Part shown: piece after piece, positions 44,466-54,070 of the stretch
Position numbering within the stretch: position 1 is the stretch's first letter
Layout of the letters: each line of letters opens with the position of its first letter
DNA from: Deltaproteobacteria bacterium
Lineage (GTDB): Bacteria; UBA10199; JADGCS01
Direction of reading: 5' to 3'
Assembly (NCBI GenBank): GCA_024233595.1
Contig: JACKPK010000009.1
Location: forward strand, 1 to 64,000
Length of the DNA stretch: 64,000 nt
Translations under genes and position numbers: made by a program
Notes under the pieces: generated by a model
The model's database searches: none
Told to the model about the DNA's origin: nothing
The model's input: only the letters and a program-made list of their open reading frames with translations

Positions 44466-45244
44466 TGAAGCAAGCAAAATTCCTACAAAAGCTGAATGAC
44501 ATTTGGCCAGAAGACGATCGTCCTGTTGTGATCTTTTCAAGTTTGTTTCGCTTGCAACGCCGCTTTGAAGAAAATCCATTGGATTTGGTAGCAGGGTTCA
44601 ATGCTTATTTTAATCACAAGACTCAGCAAAACACGATTCTCATGCCCACCTTCACCAAAGGCTATGAAAATGGCTTCCTTGATCTTGATAAAACGCCATC
44701 GACTACAGGGGCCATTACCGAAGCTTTCCGCACTTCCAAAGATTGCGCTCGAAGTTGCTCGGCTTTTTTCTCTTACGCGGTCAAAGGAGCTTTGCAACAA
44801 GAGGTTTTAAAATTGCAACCGGAGTCTGCTTGGGGAGAAGGTTCGCTTTACGCGTGGCTTTGTCAAAAAAATGCTTGGGTTCTGCAACTGGGCTTGCCCT
44901 TGTCACAAAACGCTTTGCCGCATCGTTTAGAATGGCTTCACCGAGATCAAATTGATTACCGTTACGAAAAAAGTTTTTCTGGTACCGTGAATTGGCAAGG
45001 TCGCCAGGTTTCATTACAAGAGCGACTTTTTGTGCGTGATGTGGCAAAAGGCGTGGAAACAGGATGGAAGCATTTGGAAGACAAAGTGAATCGCGATCGC
45101 TTTCGTTCTGTGATGGGCTTTGATGATCTTTTATTTTTATACCCGCTCGATGATTTGATGGCATCTTTCGAACAAATTCTTAAAAACAATCCTCTGGCGT
45201 TTCTTAAGACCCATCAAAATAGTGAGGGAATGCGTGCCGAGTGA
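44465..45244 (+). CDS. AAC(3)-family N-acyltransferase
   Basis: A 259-residue protein of the aminoglycoside 3-N-acetyltransferase/YokD fold. Start ATG 44465 lies in TGATG, overlapping the fusion gene stop. Visible are ILMPTFTKGYENG (substrate pocket region), TGAITEAFRTSKDCARSCSAFFSYAVKG (equivalent to the R-S-x-H-P-x-x-S-x-x-A motif), and YAWLCQKNAWVLQLGLPL (the G-x-D-x-N-T-x-x-H region). The motif His residues appear changed (C-S-A-F in place of H-P-x-x-S), a notable difference from resistance enzymes. In glycan clusters this family acylates amino sugars, often from acyl-ACP; the acp gene is next. Confidence 0.75.
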   Translation: MKQAKFLQKLNDIWPEDDRPVVIFSSLFRLQRRFEENPLDLVAGFNAYFNHKTQQNTILMPTFTKGYENGFLDLDKTPSTTGAITEAFRTSKDCARSCSAFFSYAVKGALQQEVLKLQPESAWGEGSLYAWLCQKNAWVLQLGLPLSQNALPHRLEWLHRDQIDYRYEKSFSGTVNWQGRQVSLQERLFVRDVAKGVETGWKHLEDKVNRDRFRSVMGFDDLLFLYPLDDLMASFEQILKNNPLAFLKTHQNSEGMRAE

Positions 45245-45476
45245 CCCCAAACAAACAATACTGAACTTTCTAAATGATCGCTTGAGCAAAGATGTTCAAG
45301 AGACATCGCAGTCTCTTGTTAAATCCGGGCTTTTAGATTCCTTTCAAATTTTAGAGATGATTGATTTTATCGAATCTCAATTCAATGTTGTTTTGCAAGA
45401 AAACGATCTTAATGAGGATCATTTAGACAGCGTCGACAGCCTTGTTTCGCTTTTAGAAAGGACTGCAAAAAACTAA
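45234..45476 (+). CDS. Acyl carrier protein
   Basis: An 80-residue ACP. The phosphopantetheine attachment Ser36 lies in GLLDSFQILEMIDFIESQF, the D-S-(F/L) motif. It is acidic and helical. GTG 45234 is chosen because GAGG sits five bases upstream; a GTG four codons earlier lies before that site. It overlaps the acyltransferase gene by 11 nt and its stop shares a base with the maf3 start (TAATG). It probably carries the acyl group loaded by the ANL domain of the fusion protein. Confidence 0.85.
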   Translation: MPSDPKQTILNFLNDRLSKDVQETSQSLVKSGLLDSFQILEMIDFIESQFNVVLQENDLNEDHLDSVDSLVSLLERTAKN

Positions 45477-47285
45477 TGTCAGAAACTTCTGCACAACAAG
45501 ATCTTTTCGAGATGAACTGGCAGGCTTTGTGTGAGCATCGGCCCGCATTAGCAGCGCAGTTACAATCTTATAAAAACCAGGTGAAAGCTCAGTCGGAGTC
45601 GCTTGGTAGTTTTGCTGGGTCGGAATCTTTGTCTCAGGGATACAAAGAGGCTTTGATTTTGATTTGTGATGGCATTGGTTCCGCTGATCAGATCTCACAG
45701 GTCATTCAGAATTGTCCTGCTTCCACAGAAATTCTTGTGGTCGAAAAGAATGCGTCGCGTTTTTTAGAATCTTTTTTTCACAATGATTTACGATCGTGTA
45801 TGGCAGAGGATCGCTTTGAATTCGCTATTCATTTGCCAGCAGAACGATTCTCTGTTTTTTTTCGCGATTACCTGATGGCCAATGAACGTTTGGTGCTGAC
45901 TGATCGCTTAGCGCATTTTTATGATGAGGGCAGCATCAAAAAAGAGGGTGCTTATTATCTGGCATTTGCTAAAGGCTTACAGCAGGCTGTTATTGAATTG
46001 CGCGATGTTTATTTGGCTCCTGGTGAAGACAATATAAGAGGGCTCATTAACCTCAGTGAAAATCTCGATCAGCTCAGTTCGTGTGCGGATTTATCACAGT
46101 TTGCGGGTGTGTATCAGGGTATGGCTGGGGTGATTCTTTCCGCCGGGCCATCTTTAAATGAGCATTTGTCTTTTTTATCAAAACTCAAGGGCAAGGTGGT
46201 CACAGCTTGCACTGATGGGGCTTTGCAGGCAGTTTTAAAATCTGGTTTAGAGCCAGATTTTGTGGTGAGCATGGAGCGCGTGGAAGAAACCGCTGCCTTG
46301 TATTCGAACCTGCCTTCCTCATTCACGGCGCCTTTGTTTTGCCAACCCGTGATTCAGCCGAATTTGTTTCGTGAATATAAAAATAAAAAAGTGCTTTGTG
46401 TGCGTGATGCAACCTTTGGGTCTTGGTTGAATGACAAAAGTTTACGTTTGTTTTTGGGATCAACAGTGGCTTCCATGGCGTATCAAATTTTATGCACCAT
46501 GGGCTGTTCGCAGATTTTTCTCTTGGGACAAGATCTGGCTTACGATCGTGATGAAAGTGGCGCATCGCATGTGCAAGGCATTGATCAAAAAGTCAAAGAA
46601 GCAACCATGGCGATCAAAGAGAGTCGGCATTTTTGTGAGCTGGAAGGCAACGATGGCAGCCCCATTGCTTCGAATCAGTTTTGGAAAAAATTCAAAGAAG
46701 ATTTGCAGTATCTGATTCAAAGCCATTCTGTAGCGACTTTTAATGTCATCTCCGCGAGCAAAGGGGCTCAAATTTTAGGCGCTCACCGACTTGAGCCACA
46801 AGATTTTTGGTCGACCATCAACAATGCAGAAGCAGGTTCTTTGAGCAAAACATTGGCTTCACAAATGAAAACAACAAGCCCTTGGGCTGATTTTAACAAA
46901 GAAGGGCTTATTCAGAAAACCTTTTTGGGTTTAGATAAAATAAAAAGTGCCGCTTTGCGTTTAGATGATGAGATCTCTCGCTTTCAGCATCATCAACGGG
47001 CGCTCACTGGTAATGCTGAAGAAATAGAGCTTTATCAGAAAAAATTTGCGGTTTGGGAAGAAGGTGTAAAAAAGTGTTTTTCGGCTGATGGCTGGGTTTT
47101 TCAGAATTTTGTGCAGTGCTTTTTAATTCAGAGTACATACAGATCACCGCCGCACGTAAAAATTATCTCCGCAATTGGGATTGAATTACATTGAAGGCAA
47201 TTTAATGGCTTTTCATGATTTGATCCGTCATTTGCTTTATTGGCTTGAACGAGCAAGGCATTGTTTAGAAGAGGGTGCTCAATGA
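45476..47285 (+). pseudogene. Maf-type flagellin glycosyltransferase (paralogue 3), C-terminus frameshifted
   Basis: A Maf protein that reads 572 residues to a stop at 47194. Motifs: VILSAGPSLNEHLSFL (about 220), ACTDGALQAVLKSGLEPDFV, and LLGQDLAYDRDESGASHV. The reading frame to 47194 ends in a non-Maf tail. Another frame from about 47205 to TGA 47283-47285 encodes GNLMAFHDLIRHLLYWLERA and RHCLEEGAQ, which matches the expected Maf C-terminal helix (compare paralogue 4) and overlaps the next ATG by ATGA. At least one indel lies between about 47120 and 47205, possibly more. The core is intact, so a slightly altered protein may still be made if real. Confidence 0.75.
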
Positions 47286-49101
47286 CAAACCTCTTTTCTA
47301 AAACAAAGACTGCCTCAAGCAGTATCGGCCTTATTTGTGGCATCGCCTTCAAGATATCTTAGAAAAGTCTCCTCAAATCGAAGCGCTTGCCAGTGAGCAA
47401 CAAAGCATTTCGGCAGAGCAGCTTGCCATGGCCTGGACTGAGAGCCTTAAAGTTTCTAAAATAGCAGGATCAAAATTAATCGTTGTGAATGGCATGGCTC
47501 ACCCAGCTTCTATTTTGCGTTTGTTTGAAGAGTCAGAGCCAGAAACTCACTTTGCCTTGGTGGAAGCCGATCCTTTGGTGTTCCTTGCTAGCTTTTATCA
47601 TAAAGATTGGGAGCCTTTGTTTAAATCAGCTCGTGTTGAGTTTTTTGTGGGTTTGGAAGTGAATCAATTTGTGGCCGCGCAAAAAGAATTTTTCTTACAA
47701 GAAGACCGTTTAGTTTATCGCGAAGCCATCGGGCAATTTTATTGCACCAAAAGTTTACAAGCTCATGGCCCTTTTTATGTTGAGTTTTCTAAAGCCATGC
47801 AAGTGGCCTTAAAGCAGTTGGGCAATCATTTAGAAGCCCCTGGAGAAGACGGCTATCGAGGTCTGATCAATGTGATTGGGAATTTGTCATGCCTTAAGAA
47901 AACCTTTGATCCCAGTTGCTTGCAAGGAAGCCTGCAGGGCTTGCCAGCAGTGATTGTTTCCACTGGTCCTTCTTTGCAATTTCATTTGGATCAGCTCAAA
48001 GCCAATCAAGATCGCTTTGTCATTGCTTGTAGCGACAGCTCGTTAAAATTTTTACTGAACCATAATATTAAACCTCATTTTGTGATGTCGATGGAACGCA
48101 CAAAGAATATTGTGGATGTTTTGGGTGATTTGCCTGCTGATTTAGACATTCCTTTGGTGACCTTGCCGGTTTGTTACCCTACGGTCATTAAAAATTATCC
48201 CGGTCCGAAAATATTTTTGAATCGTGGGAGTTCCTTTGGAAAGTGGTTGTGGCCAGAGGCTGATTTTTTTAATCTGGGCAACAGTGTGGCCACCATGGCG
48301 TATCGTTTTTTTGTTTACTTGGGCGTGAGCGAGATCAATCTTTTGGGGCAAGATTTGGCTTTTGCTCCTGATCTTAAATCGTCTCATTTTGCTGCTGTCG
48401 AAGGTGATATTCAAAAAGTTGAGTTGAGTCGGATTTCGGGTGAACGTTCGGCTGTCATTCCTGGGAATTCCGGGCATGATATTCAATCAACAACTTACTG
48501 GAAATCCTTTCGTGATCAGCTGGATGCTTTTATTGCTAAATTTTCAATCCCCACTCGTAACGTGATCCCCACAAGTTATGGCGCGCAGATTCAGCAAGCA
48601 GAACGTGTTGATCCAGAAATGTTTTGGCAAGAGGCTGCTAAACGCACTGCTATCAAGTCTATCGATTTTGGTTTTAGGGATGCGCAAAATCAACGTGACT
48701 GCGGGGAATTGGTGGATCAGTCAAAAAAGGATTTGCGTGATCTGAATAAAAAGACATTGCAGGTCATGAATGATTTGAGCCTGACCATTCACGAAGACTT
48801 TCCTCAGGCCGGTAAGACAGAAAAATTAGAAGCCTATCGTGCTTATTTTAAAGTCTGGGAACAGAAACGGCAGGCCCTGGTTAATGAGCATCGTTCCTTA
48901 TTTAAAAATTTACTGAGCCCTTTGCTGGCTTCGCATCATTACGCCATTCTCACGCAAAGAGAGCGCGTGCGTTTGCAGGATGAGAACTTTTTATCAGCTG
49001 TTTCTCAGTATTTTGATTTAACTCAAGCTTGGCTCAAAGAATGTCATTATTGGAGTTCGCGGGTTCTTGATTTATTGGAAGGAGCTGAGACTAGTGAGTG
49101 A
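47282..49101 (+). pseudogene. Maf-type flagellin glycosyltransferase (paralogue 4), apparent N-terminal frameshift
   Basis: The open frame runs from TTG 47335 (588 residues). A better start, ATG 47282 with GAGGG six bases upstream, encodes MTNLFSK in another frame. The frame of the gene body reads NKDCLKQYRPYLWHRLQDIL just downstream; joining the two needs one extra base in the A run at 47299-47303, and gives an N-terminus like that of paralogue 3. Core motifs: VIVSTGPSLQFHLDQLK, LLGQDLAFAPDLKSSHF; the tail is CHYWSSRVLDLLEGAE. Coordinates span the inferred complete gene. A TTG start at 47335 would still keep the catalytic region. Confidence 0.72.
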
Positions 49102-50785
49102 TCAGCAGATCTTGAAAAAAAATCTAGATGCTTTGGGGCAGCAAGATCGTGAGTTTGTCGCGTTTTTGAGTCAGCAAAATTTATCGCAGATCAATCGCAA
49201 GCGAGATTTTCCAGCTGCATTGGTTTTGCCGCAAGGCTTGCACCCCAAAGGATTGATTGTCATTATTGGTTGGTGTGGTGAAGAAGCTTTTTTAAAAGTA
49301 ACACAGACTTATCCTGAGGCCACTGTGTTGGTGGTGGACAATCAATGGCATGATTTTGCGTATTCTCTTTGCCAAGGCGATTTGAGTGAGAGCCTTGTGC
49401 AAAAACAATATGGCTTTTTGATTGGTGTGAAACCCGAGGCACTGCACGAAAAGCTACTGACTTATTTTTTAAGACCCGGCATCAGTGATAGCTTGCCAGC
49501 TCTGAGCTGTGTTGTGAATCCCAAAGTCACAAAAGCGGACGAGCCCTATTTCCAAGAGTTTTCGCAAACACTGACAAGAACCATTGAATTTTTTTGGAAT
49601 GCTTACATTGCTGATGGCTATCAAGATTTTCTCATTGGCACCGATTATCTTTTACAGAATCTAAAGCACATTGATCGCATGAGTGCTTTGGAACCTTATG
49701 CAGGGGCATTTAAAGACCGTTTGGGCGTGGTTGTGTCTTCGGGACCTTCACTTGATCAGCACTTGCCATGGTTAAAGGCCAATCAAGATCGTGTTCTGAT
49801 GCTGTGTGCGGATTCAGCACTGAAGAAGTTATTGGACCAAGGCATTAAGCCTTTTGCTGTTTGTTCCATTGAGCGTATTGATCGCCTTGCCAATGTGTAC
49901 CGAGGTTTTGAAATCCCAAAAGATGTTTCTTTGATTCATCTTCCTGTCACGCCGCCAGAGATTGCTGATCATTTTCCTGGTGTGATTTTTCCTGTTTTTA
50001 CAAATGTTTTTCCTTTTAATTTTTTACCCGAATTGGTCACCAAGCGAAATTTAGCATCCAGTTGCGCGCATCTTGCTTTGCAAATGTTAATTCACTTCGG
50101 TTGTCAGCGCATCGCTCTTATTGGCCAGGACCTGGCTTACGATCCAAAAACAGGTAGCTCGCATTACAATGGTATGTTTGCTTATGCGGTGGAGCATGAA
50201 AAAGAGCGTGAACGCATTGAGGTGATGGGGAATAATGGGAATCAAATCCAAACCACTAAAATATGGCAGGGGTTTCGGGATTATTTTTCGATGATCATCC
50301 GGCAAAACCCACAAGTGTCGGTGTATCATGTTATTGATCCAAATTATGGTGCTAAAATTGATTTTAGTGAGCATTGGCAGCCCGACAAGTTCGAACAAGA
50401 AAGTCAAAACTGGACTCAGGAGACGGTTGAATTTGATCATTGCTTGGGGCAAGAGTTTATTGCAGAAAGAAAAAAGAGCTTTGTAAAAGCCTTGGAAGAG
50501 TGGAAACACGACACTAAAGTTTGTTTTGAAAAACTCAGTGTTGAATTTGAAAAAGCCTCTTTGTCCAACAAAAGTGAATTCGAAACATGGTGGGCACAAC
50601 TGCCTAACATGGTGGGAGAAAGTTCTTTTGCTATTTTCGATGCGTATTTTATGGCAAAAATCAGACGTTTTACGGCTGCTGTGAAAACACTTTGGGATGA
50701 AGAAGAGTTTAGGGCTTATTGGCCAGCCTTTAAAGAAGAGGCTTGTCGCAGTATGAAAGAGTTAATCGCTGTTTTATACCCTTAA
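49094..50785 (+). CDS. Maf-type flagellin glycosyltransferase (paralogue 5)
   Basis: A 563-residue Maf protein beginning VSDQQILKKNLDALGQQD at GTG 49094, with GGAG about nine bases upstream and an overlap with the maf4 stop. Motifs: VVVSSGPSLDQHLPWLK (about 212), ADSALKKLLDQGIKPFAV, LIGQDLAYDPKTGSSHY. It is most like paralogue 6, and the two are probably a recent duplication. Confidence 0.85.
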   Translation: MSDQQILKKNLDALGQQDREFVAFLSQQNLSQINRKRDFPAALVLPQGLHPKGLIVIIGWCGEEAFLKVTQTYPEATVLVVDNQWHDFAYSLCQGDLSESLVQKQYGFLIGVKPEALHEKLLTYFLRPGISDSLPALSCVVNPKVTKADEPYFQEFSQTLTRTIEFFWNAYIADGYQDFLIGTDYLLQNLKHIDRMSALEPYAGAFKDRLGVVVSSGPSLDQHLPWLKANQDRVLMLCADSALKKLLDQGIKPFAVCSIERIDRLANVYRGFEIPKDVSLIHLPVTPPEIADHFPGVIFPVFTNVFPFNFLPELVTKRNLASSCAHLALQMLIHFGCQRIALIGQDLAYDPKTGSSHYNGMFAYAVEHEKERERIEVMGNNGNQIQTTKIWQGFRDYFSMIIRQNPQVSVYHVIDPNYGAKIDFSEHWQPDKFEQESQNWTQETVEFDHCLGQEFIAERKKSFVKALEEWKHDTKVCFEKLSVEFEKASLSNKSEFETWWAQLPNMVGESSFAIFDAYFMAKIRRFTAAVKTLWDEEEFRAYWPAFKEEACRSMKELIAVLYP

Positions 50786-50796
50786 AGGTTATTTCT

Positions 50797-52569
50797 TTGA
50801 ATACAATCTATCAAAAAAATCTAGCGGCGTTACAAGAGCGCGATCTTGACTTGGCTCAATTTATTGATTCTTTGGAAACTCAGGCCTATTCGGTGCAAAC
50901 GGCTGCCTCTGGTCAATCTTATTTAGAAATCAAAACCGAAAACAAGGGCATCATTCGCATTGGTGATCAGCCCAATCAAACAGGGCGAGTGCAAACGCTC
51001 ATTGAGCAACAATTGGATCAGCAAAACCAAGGCTTCTTTTTAATCTTTGGTGCTGGCTTGGGAAATTTACTCACAGAGTTTTTTTCCAATTTTAAGAAGG
51101 GTGTTTGTATTCTGGTTGAGCGCGATGCTCGTATTTTTAAGATGGCCATGCAAACCCAAGACCTTTCATCCATTTTAGCTCACCCGGGTTTTTACCCTTT
51201 GGTGGCGATCAAACCAGAACACCTGGTGTCGCGGCTATCAAAAATCATGATTGCCGCTAACAATAGCAATCATCTTCCTAAGCTTTATTTATTGCAGGAC
51301 CCGCAAGTTGTTGCTTTGTCGCAAAGCTATTACGAGCAAGTGGCTTTGGCTTTAAAAACCGCGGTTGGTTTTTTTTGGGACGGCGTTGTTGGTGATTCCT
51401 ATCACGACACACTTTTGGGTTTTCAGTATAGCTTTCAAAATTTAAAGCAGTATCAAAAAAGTTTAAATCTAACGGCCTGGAAGGGTGTGGCAAAAGGGCA
51501 AGTTGGCTTGGTTGTTTCTTCTGGTCCATCTTTATTGAACAAACTGCCTTGGTTAAAAGAAAACCAAGATCGCTTTGTTATCATTTGTGCCGATTCGGCG
51601 CTCAAATTGCTTTTGGAACATGGCATTAAGCCATTTGGTGCAGGGTGCATGGAACGGCACGAGCGTGTTCCTATTCTATTTAAAGATTACACCATTCCAG
51701 ATGATGTGATTTTATTTCATTCGCCGCAAATCATGCCAGAGATTCCAGAAAACTATCAGGGACAATTGGCTCCGGTTTTTAGAGATGTCTTGCCTTTTTC
51801 GTTTTTTCCAGACCTTTTGCCACGTTTTAACATCGGCATGAGTTGTGCGCACTTAAACATCATGGTGCTTTTGTATTTGGGATGTGAACGCATTGCTTTT
51901 ATGGGACAAGATTTGGCCTTTGAACGCGAGTCGCTCAAAAGTCATTACGAAGGCATGTATGATTACGCGACAGAATCAGATCAGTCTAAGCAGCATGTCC
52001 CTGTCGTAGACAATCAAGGTGGCAGCATCATGAGCCACGAAAAGTGGATTCAGTTTAGAGAATTCATTGAACTCATCATCACGCATAACCCGGGGGCTGC
52101 TTTTTACAATGTGATTGAAAAAGAGCAGGGAGCCAGGATTTTAGGCGCTAGCCGCATAGATCTGATCGATTTTGAAAAAATGAGCGCCAATGACCGCGTT
52201 GTGTTGCCAGATTTTAAGCAAGCGCAAGACTTTATGCAGAAGAAGTGGCCCGACTTTAAAGATTCATTGCAGCAAAGTTTACAGAATCTGATCGATGGGT
52301 TAGAACAACTCAGAGGGATGTGGCCTGATTTAGAGCAAGCTCAAACAAAGCAGCGTTATTTTGAATGCCTAAGCAATTTAGAACAACGCACTCCCGATTT
52401 GGCCTGGTCCGTTTTTTGTGAAGTGTTTTGTTCTCGTAAAAAGCGTTTTGATGCCAATGTTGAATCGGTTTTTTCAGACGATGACTTTCAAAAAAACTCA
52501 CCAGGCTACATCAAAGAAGGGCAGAGTTGCTTGGAAGAGCTCCTAAAGATCCTCAAAAAAGGCTTTTGA
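50797..52569 (+). CDS. Maf-type flagellin glycosyltransferase (paralogue 6)
   Basis: A 590-residue Maf protein. TTG 50797 is chosen since AAAGG lies before it, it follows the maf5 stop, and its product MNTIYQKNLAALQERDLD matches the other N-termini. Motifs: LIFGAGLGNLLTEFF, VVSSGPSLLNKLPWLKENQD (about 238), ADSALKLLLEHGIKPFGA, FMGQDLAFERESLKSHY. It carries the whole Maf_N region, missing or shortened in paralogues 3 to 5. Confidence 0.87.
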   Translation: MNTIYQKNLAALQERDLDLAQFIDSLETQAYSVQTAASGQSYLEIKTENKGIIRIGDQPNQTGRVQTLIEQQLDQQNQGFFLIFGAGLGNLLTEFFSNFKKGVCILVERDARIFKMAMQTQDLSSILAHPGFYPLVAIKPEHLVSRLSKIMIAANNSNHLPKLYLLQDPQVVALSQSYYEQVALALKTAVGFFWDGVVGDSYHDTLLGFQYSFQNLKQYQKSLNLTAWKGVAKGQVGLVVSSGPSLLNKLPWLKENQDRFVIICADSALKLLLEHGIKPFGAGCMERHERVPILFKDYTIPDDVILFHSPQIMPEIPENYQGQLAPVFRDVLPFSFFPDLLPRFNIGMSCAHLNIMVLLYLGCERIAFMGQDLAFERESLKSHYEGMYDYATESDQSKQHVPVVDNQGGSIMSHEKWIQFREFIELIITHNPGAAFYNVIEKEQGARILGASRIDLIDFEKMSANDRVVLPDFKQAQDFMQKKWPDFKDSLQQSLQNLIDGLEQLRGMWPDLEQAQTKQRYFECLSNLEQRTPDLAWSVFCEVFCSRKKRFDANVESVFSDDDFQKNSPGYIKEGQSCLEELLKILKKGF

Positions 52570-52602
52570 TTTTTACTGTGTTTAAGGCTTTGAAGGAAAT
52601 AA

Positions 52603-53874
52603 ATGAAATTTGTTTTTGTTCACATGGGCATCGAGTTCGACGGTGACTCTCTGAAACAACGTGGTCTTGGTGGCACCGAAACAGCTTTGATTGGTGTTTC
52701 TCGTGAGCTGGCAGCTCTTCCTGATAACGAAGTTCATGTGTTCACCAACACACCCAAAGAAGCTTGTTTTGATGGTGTTCATTACCACCCTTTGGCTCAG
52801 TTAGGGCCATGGGCAAAAAGTAACCACACAGACATTTTGATCAGCATTAGGCAATGGTTGCCTTTTTGGATGCCAATCAAAGCGCGGCACCGCGTTTACT
52901 TTTCTCCTGATTCTTACGATCAACCCTTTTTACAACGGGCAGTCGAAGTGGCTTTGCCTGTCAAAGGCGAGAGCACAGCGGTTCCTTTATTTAAACCGCA
53001 GGAATTTTTTTCGGCCTTAGATTCTATTTTTTGTGTTGGGCAATGGCAGGCTGATCAATTTGTGAGCAAGTTGCAGTTCCCGCAGGATAAAATCTTTGTC
53101 ACTGCTAACGGTGTTTTTTTAGAAAACTTCCAACCTTTGGCTTTAGAAGAGCGGAAACGTCATCTCATATACTCATCCACACCCTTTAGGGGGCTGGATC
53201 ACCTCATTCGTTATTTTTCTGAGTTAAAAGCAGAAGGCACCGATCTTAATTTAGAAATTTGCAGTGGCATGCAGGTGTATGGCTTGTCCGATGAAGACAA
53301 TAAAAAAGGTTATGGTCATTTATTTGAAGCCATCAAGCAATTGGGAGCCATTTCTCATGGGTCTATCAAACAATCAGAACTTGCTAAAATCATGTGCCAG
53401 GGGCTTTTGTGCACCTACCCAAATACCTTTGAAGAAACCTTTTGTATTTCAGTTTTAGAAGCGCAAGCAGCCGGATTGCCTGTGATCACTTCTGCCAAGG
53501 GTGCTTTGCTCGAGCGTGTGAGCTCTGGGGTAGATGGTTTATTAATCAAAGGCGAACCTGCAGAAGAATCTTATAAAAGAGACTTCATTGCTGCGGTGAA
53601 AAGCCTGTCTCAAGATGTTAACCGTTGGCAAAGTATGAGCCAGGCGGCTGTGCAAAAAGCACAAAAATTTTCTTACAAAAACCTCGCGCAGCAGTGGATG
53701 GCTTATTTTGATTCGCTAAATATATATGACATTGAAGCTTCTAAAAAAGACATTCCTAATTTTGGTGATTATTTAGTCGACCTGAATGACGGTAAAAATA
53801 CAAAATTATCGATTAACAAAGAGTCCATTTTGCACATTTTGCAGCAGTATTTTTCGCTTTTTGGTTTTCAGTAA
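52603..53874 (+). CDS. GT4-type glycosyltransferase
   Basis: A 423-residue GT-B glycosyltransferase. The N-terminal domain has QRGLGGTETALIGVSRELA for acceptor binding; the C-terminal domain has VTANGVFLENFQP, then PNTFEETFCISVLEAQAAGL with the E-x7-E retaining signature. It starts 33 nt after maf6 and ends the glycan operon. Its stop codon overlaps the -35 of the flagellin sigma-28 promoter. Probably adds a sugar to the flagellin glycan; donor unknown. Confidence 0.82.
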   Translation: MKFVFVHMGIEFDGDSLKQRGLGGTETALIGVSRELAALPDNEVHVFTNTPKEACFDGVHYHPLAQLGPWAKSNHTDILISIRQWLPFWMPIKARHRVYFSPDSYDQPFLQRAVEVALPVKGESTAVPLFKPQEFFSALDSIFCVGQWQADQFVSKLQFPQDKIFVTANGVFLENFQPLALEERKRHLIYSSTPFRGLDHLIRYFSELKAEGTDLNLEICSGMQVYGLSDEDNKKGYGHLFEAIKQLGAISHGSIKQSELAKIMCQGLLCTYPNTFEETFCISVLEAQAAGLPVITSAKGALLERVSSGVDGLLIKGEPAEESYKRDFIAAVKSLSQDVNRWQSMSQAAVQKAQKFSYKNLAQQWMAYFDSLNIYDIEASKKDIPNFGDYLVDLNDGKNTKLSINKESILHILQQYFSLFGFQ

Positions 53875-53898
53875 AGATCTTTTCTTAACAGCAGTTAA
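53872..53898 (+). promoter_or_regulatory. Sigma-28 promoter of flagellin gene 1
   Basis: -35 TAAAGATC (53872-53879), an 11-nt spacer, and -10 GCAGTTAA (53891-53898): six of eight -10 bases match GCCGATAA and the TAAAG core and 11-nt spacing are exact. It gives a leader of about 165 nt before the flagellin ATG. Confidence 0.65.
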
Positions 53899-53969
53899 CA
53901 TTCGTTAACAACGCGTTCAAAAAAAAATAAAAAAATCCCTTCAGAATTTTCAAAACCATCCGTTCAGAA

Positions 53970-54039
53970 CTCTGGAGACAGAGATGTCTCTTGTAGGAAT
54001 CAAGGTAGATCCCTGCAAAGGTCTTAAGGATGAGACCTT
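53970..54039 (+). repeat. Structured 5' leader of flagellin gene 1
   Basis: CTCTG-GAGA-CAGAG (53970-53983) overlaps an alternative GAGAC-N6-GTCTC stem (53975-53990); the two cannot form together. AAGGTCT-N8-AGACCTT (54018-54039) is a separate perfect 7-bp stem, 31 nt before the ATG. These could control translation or stability of flagellin mRNA. Confidence 0.5.
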
Positions 54040-54070
54040 ATTAATATTCCCAGTAATCAAGGAGGATGTC

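Noticed and set aside
53984..54070. N-terminal extension of flagellin 1
   Set aside because: ATG 54071 has an ideal ribosome site and gives the conserved MGLRINTN start; the upstream part overlaps leader hairpins.
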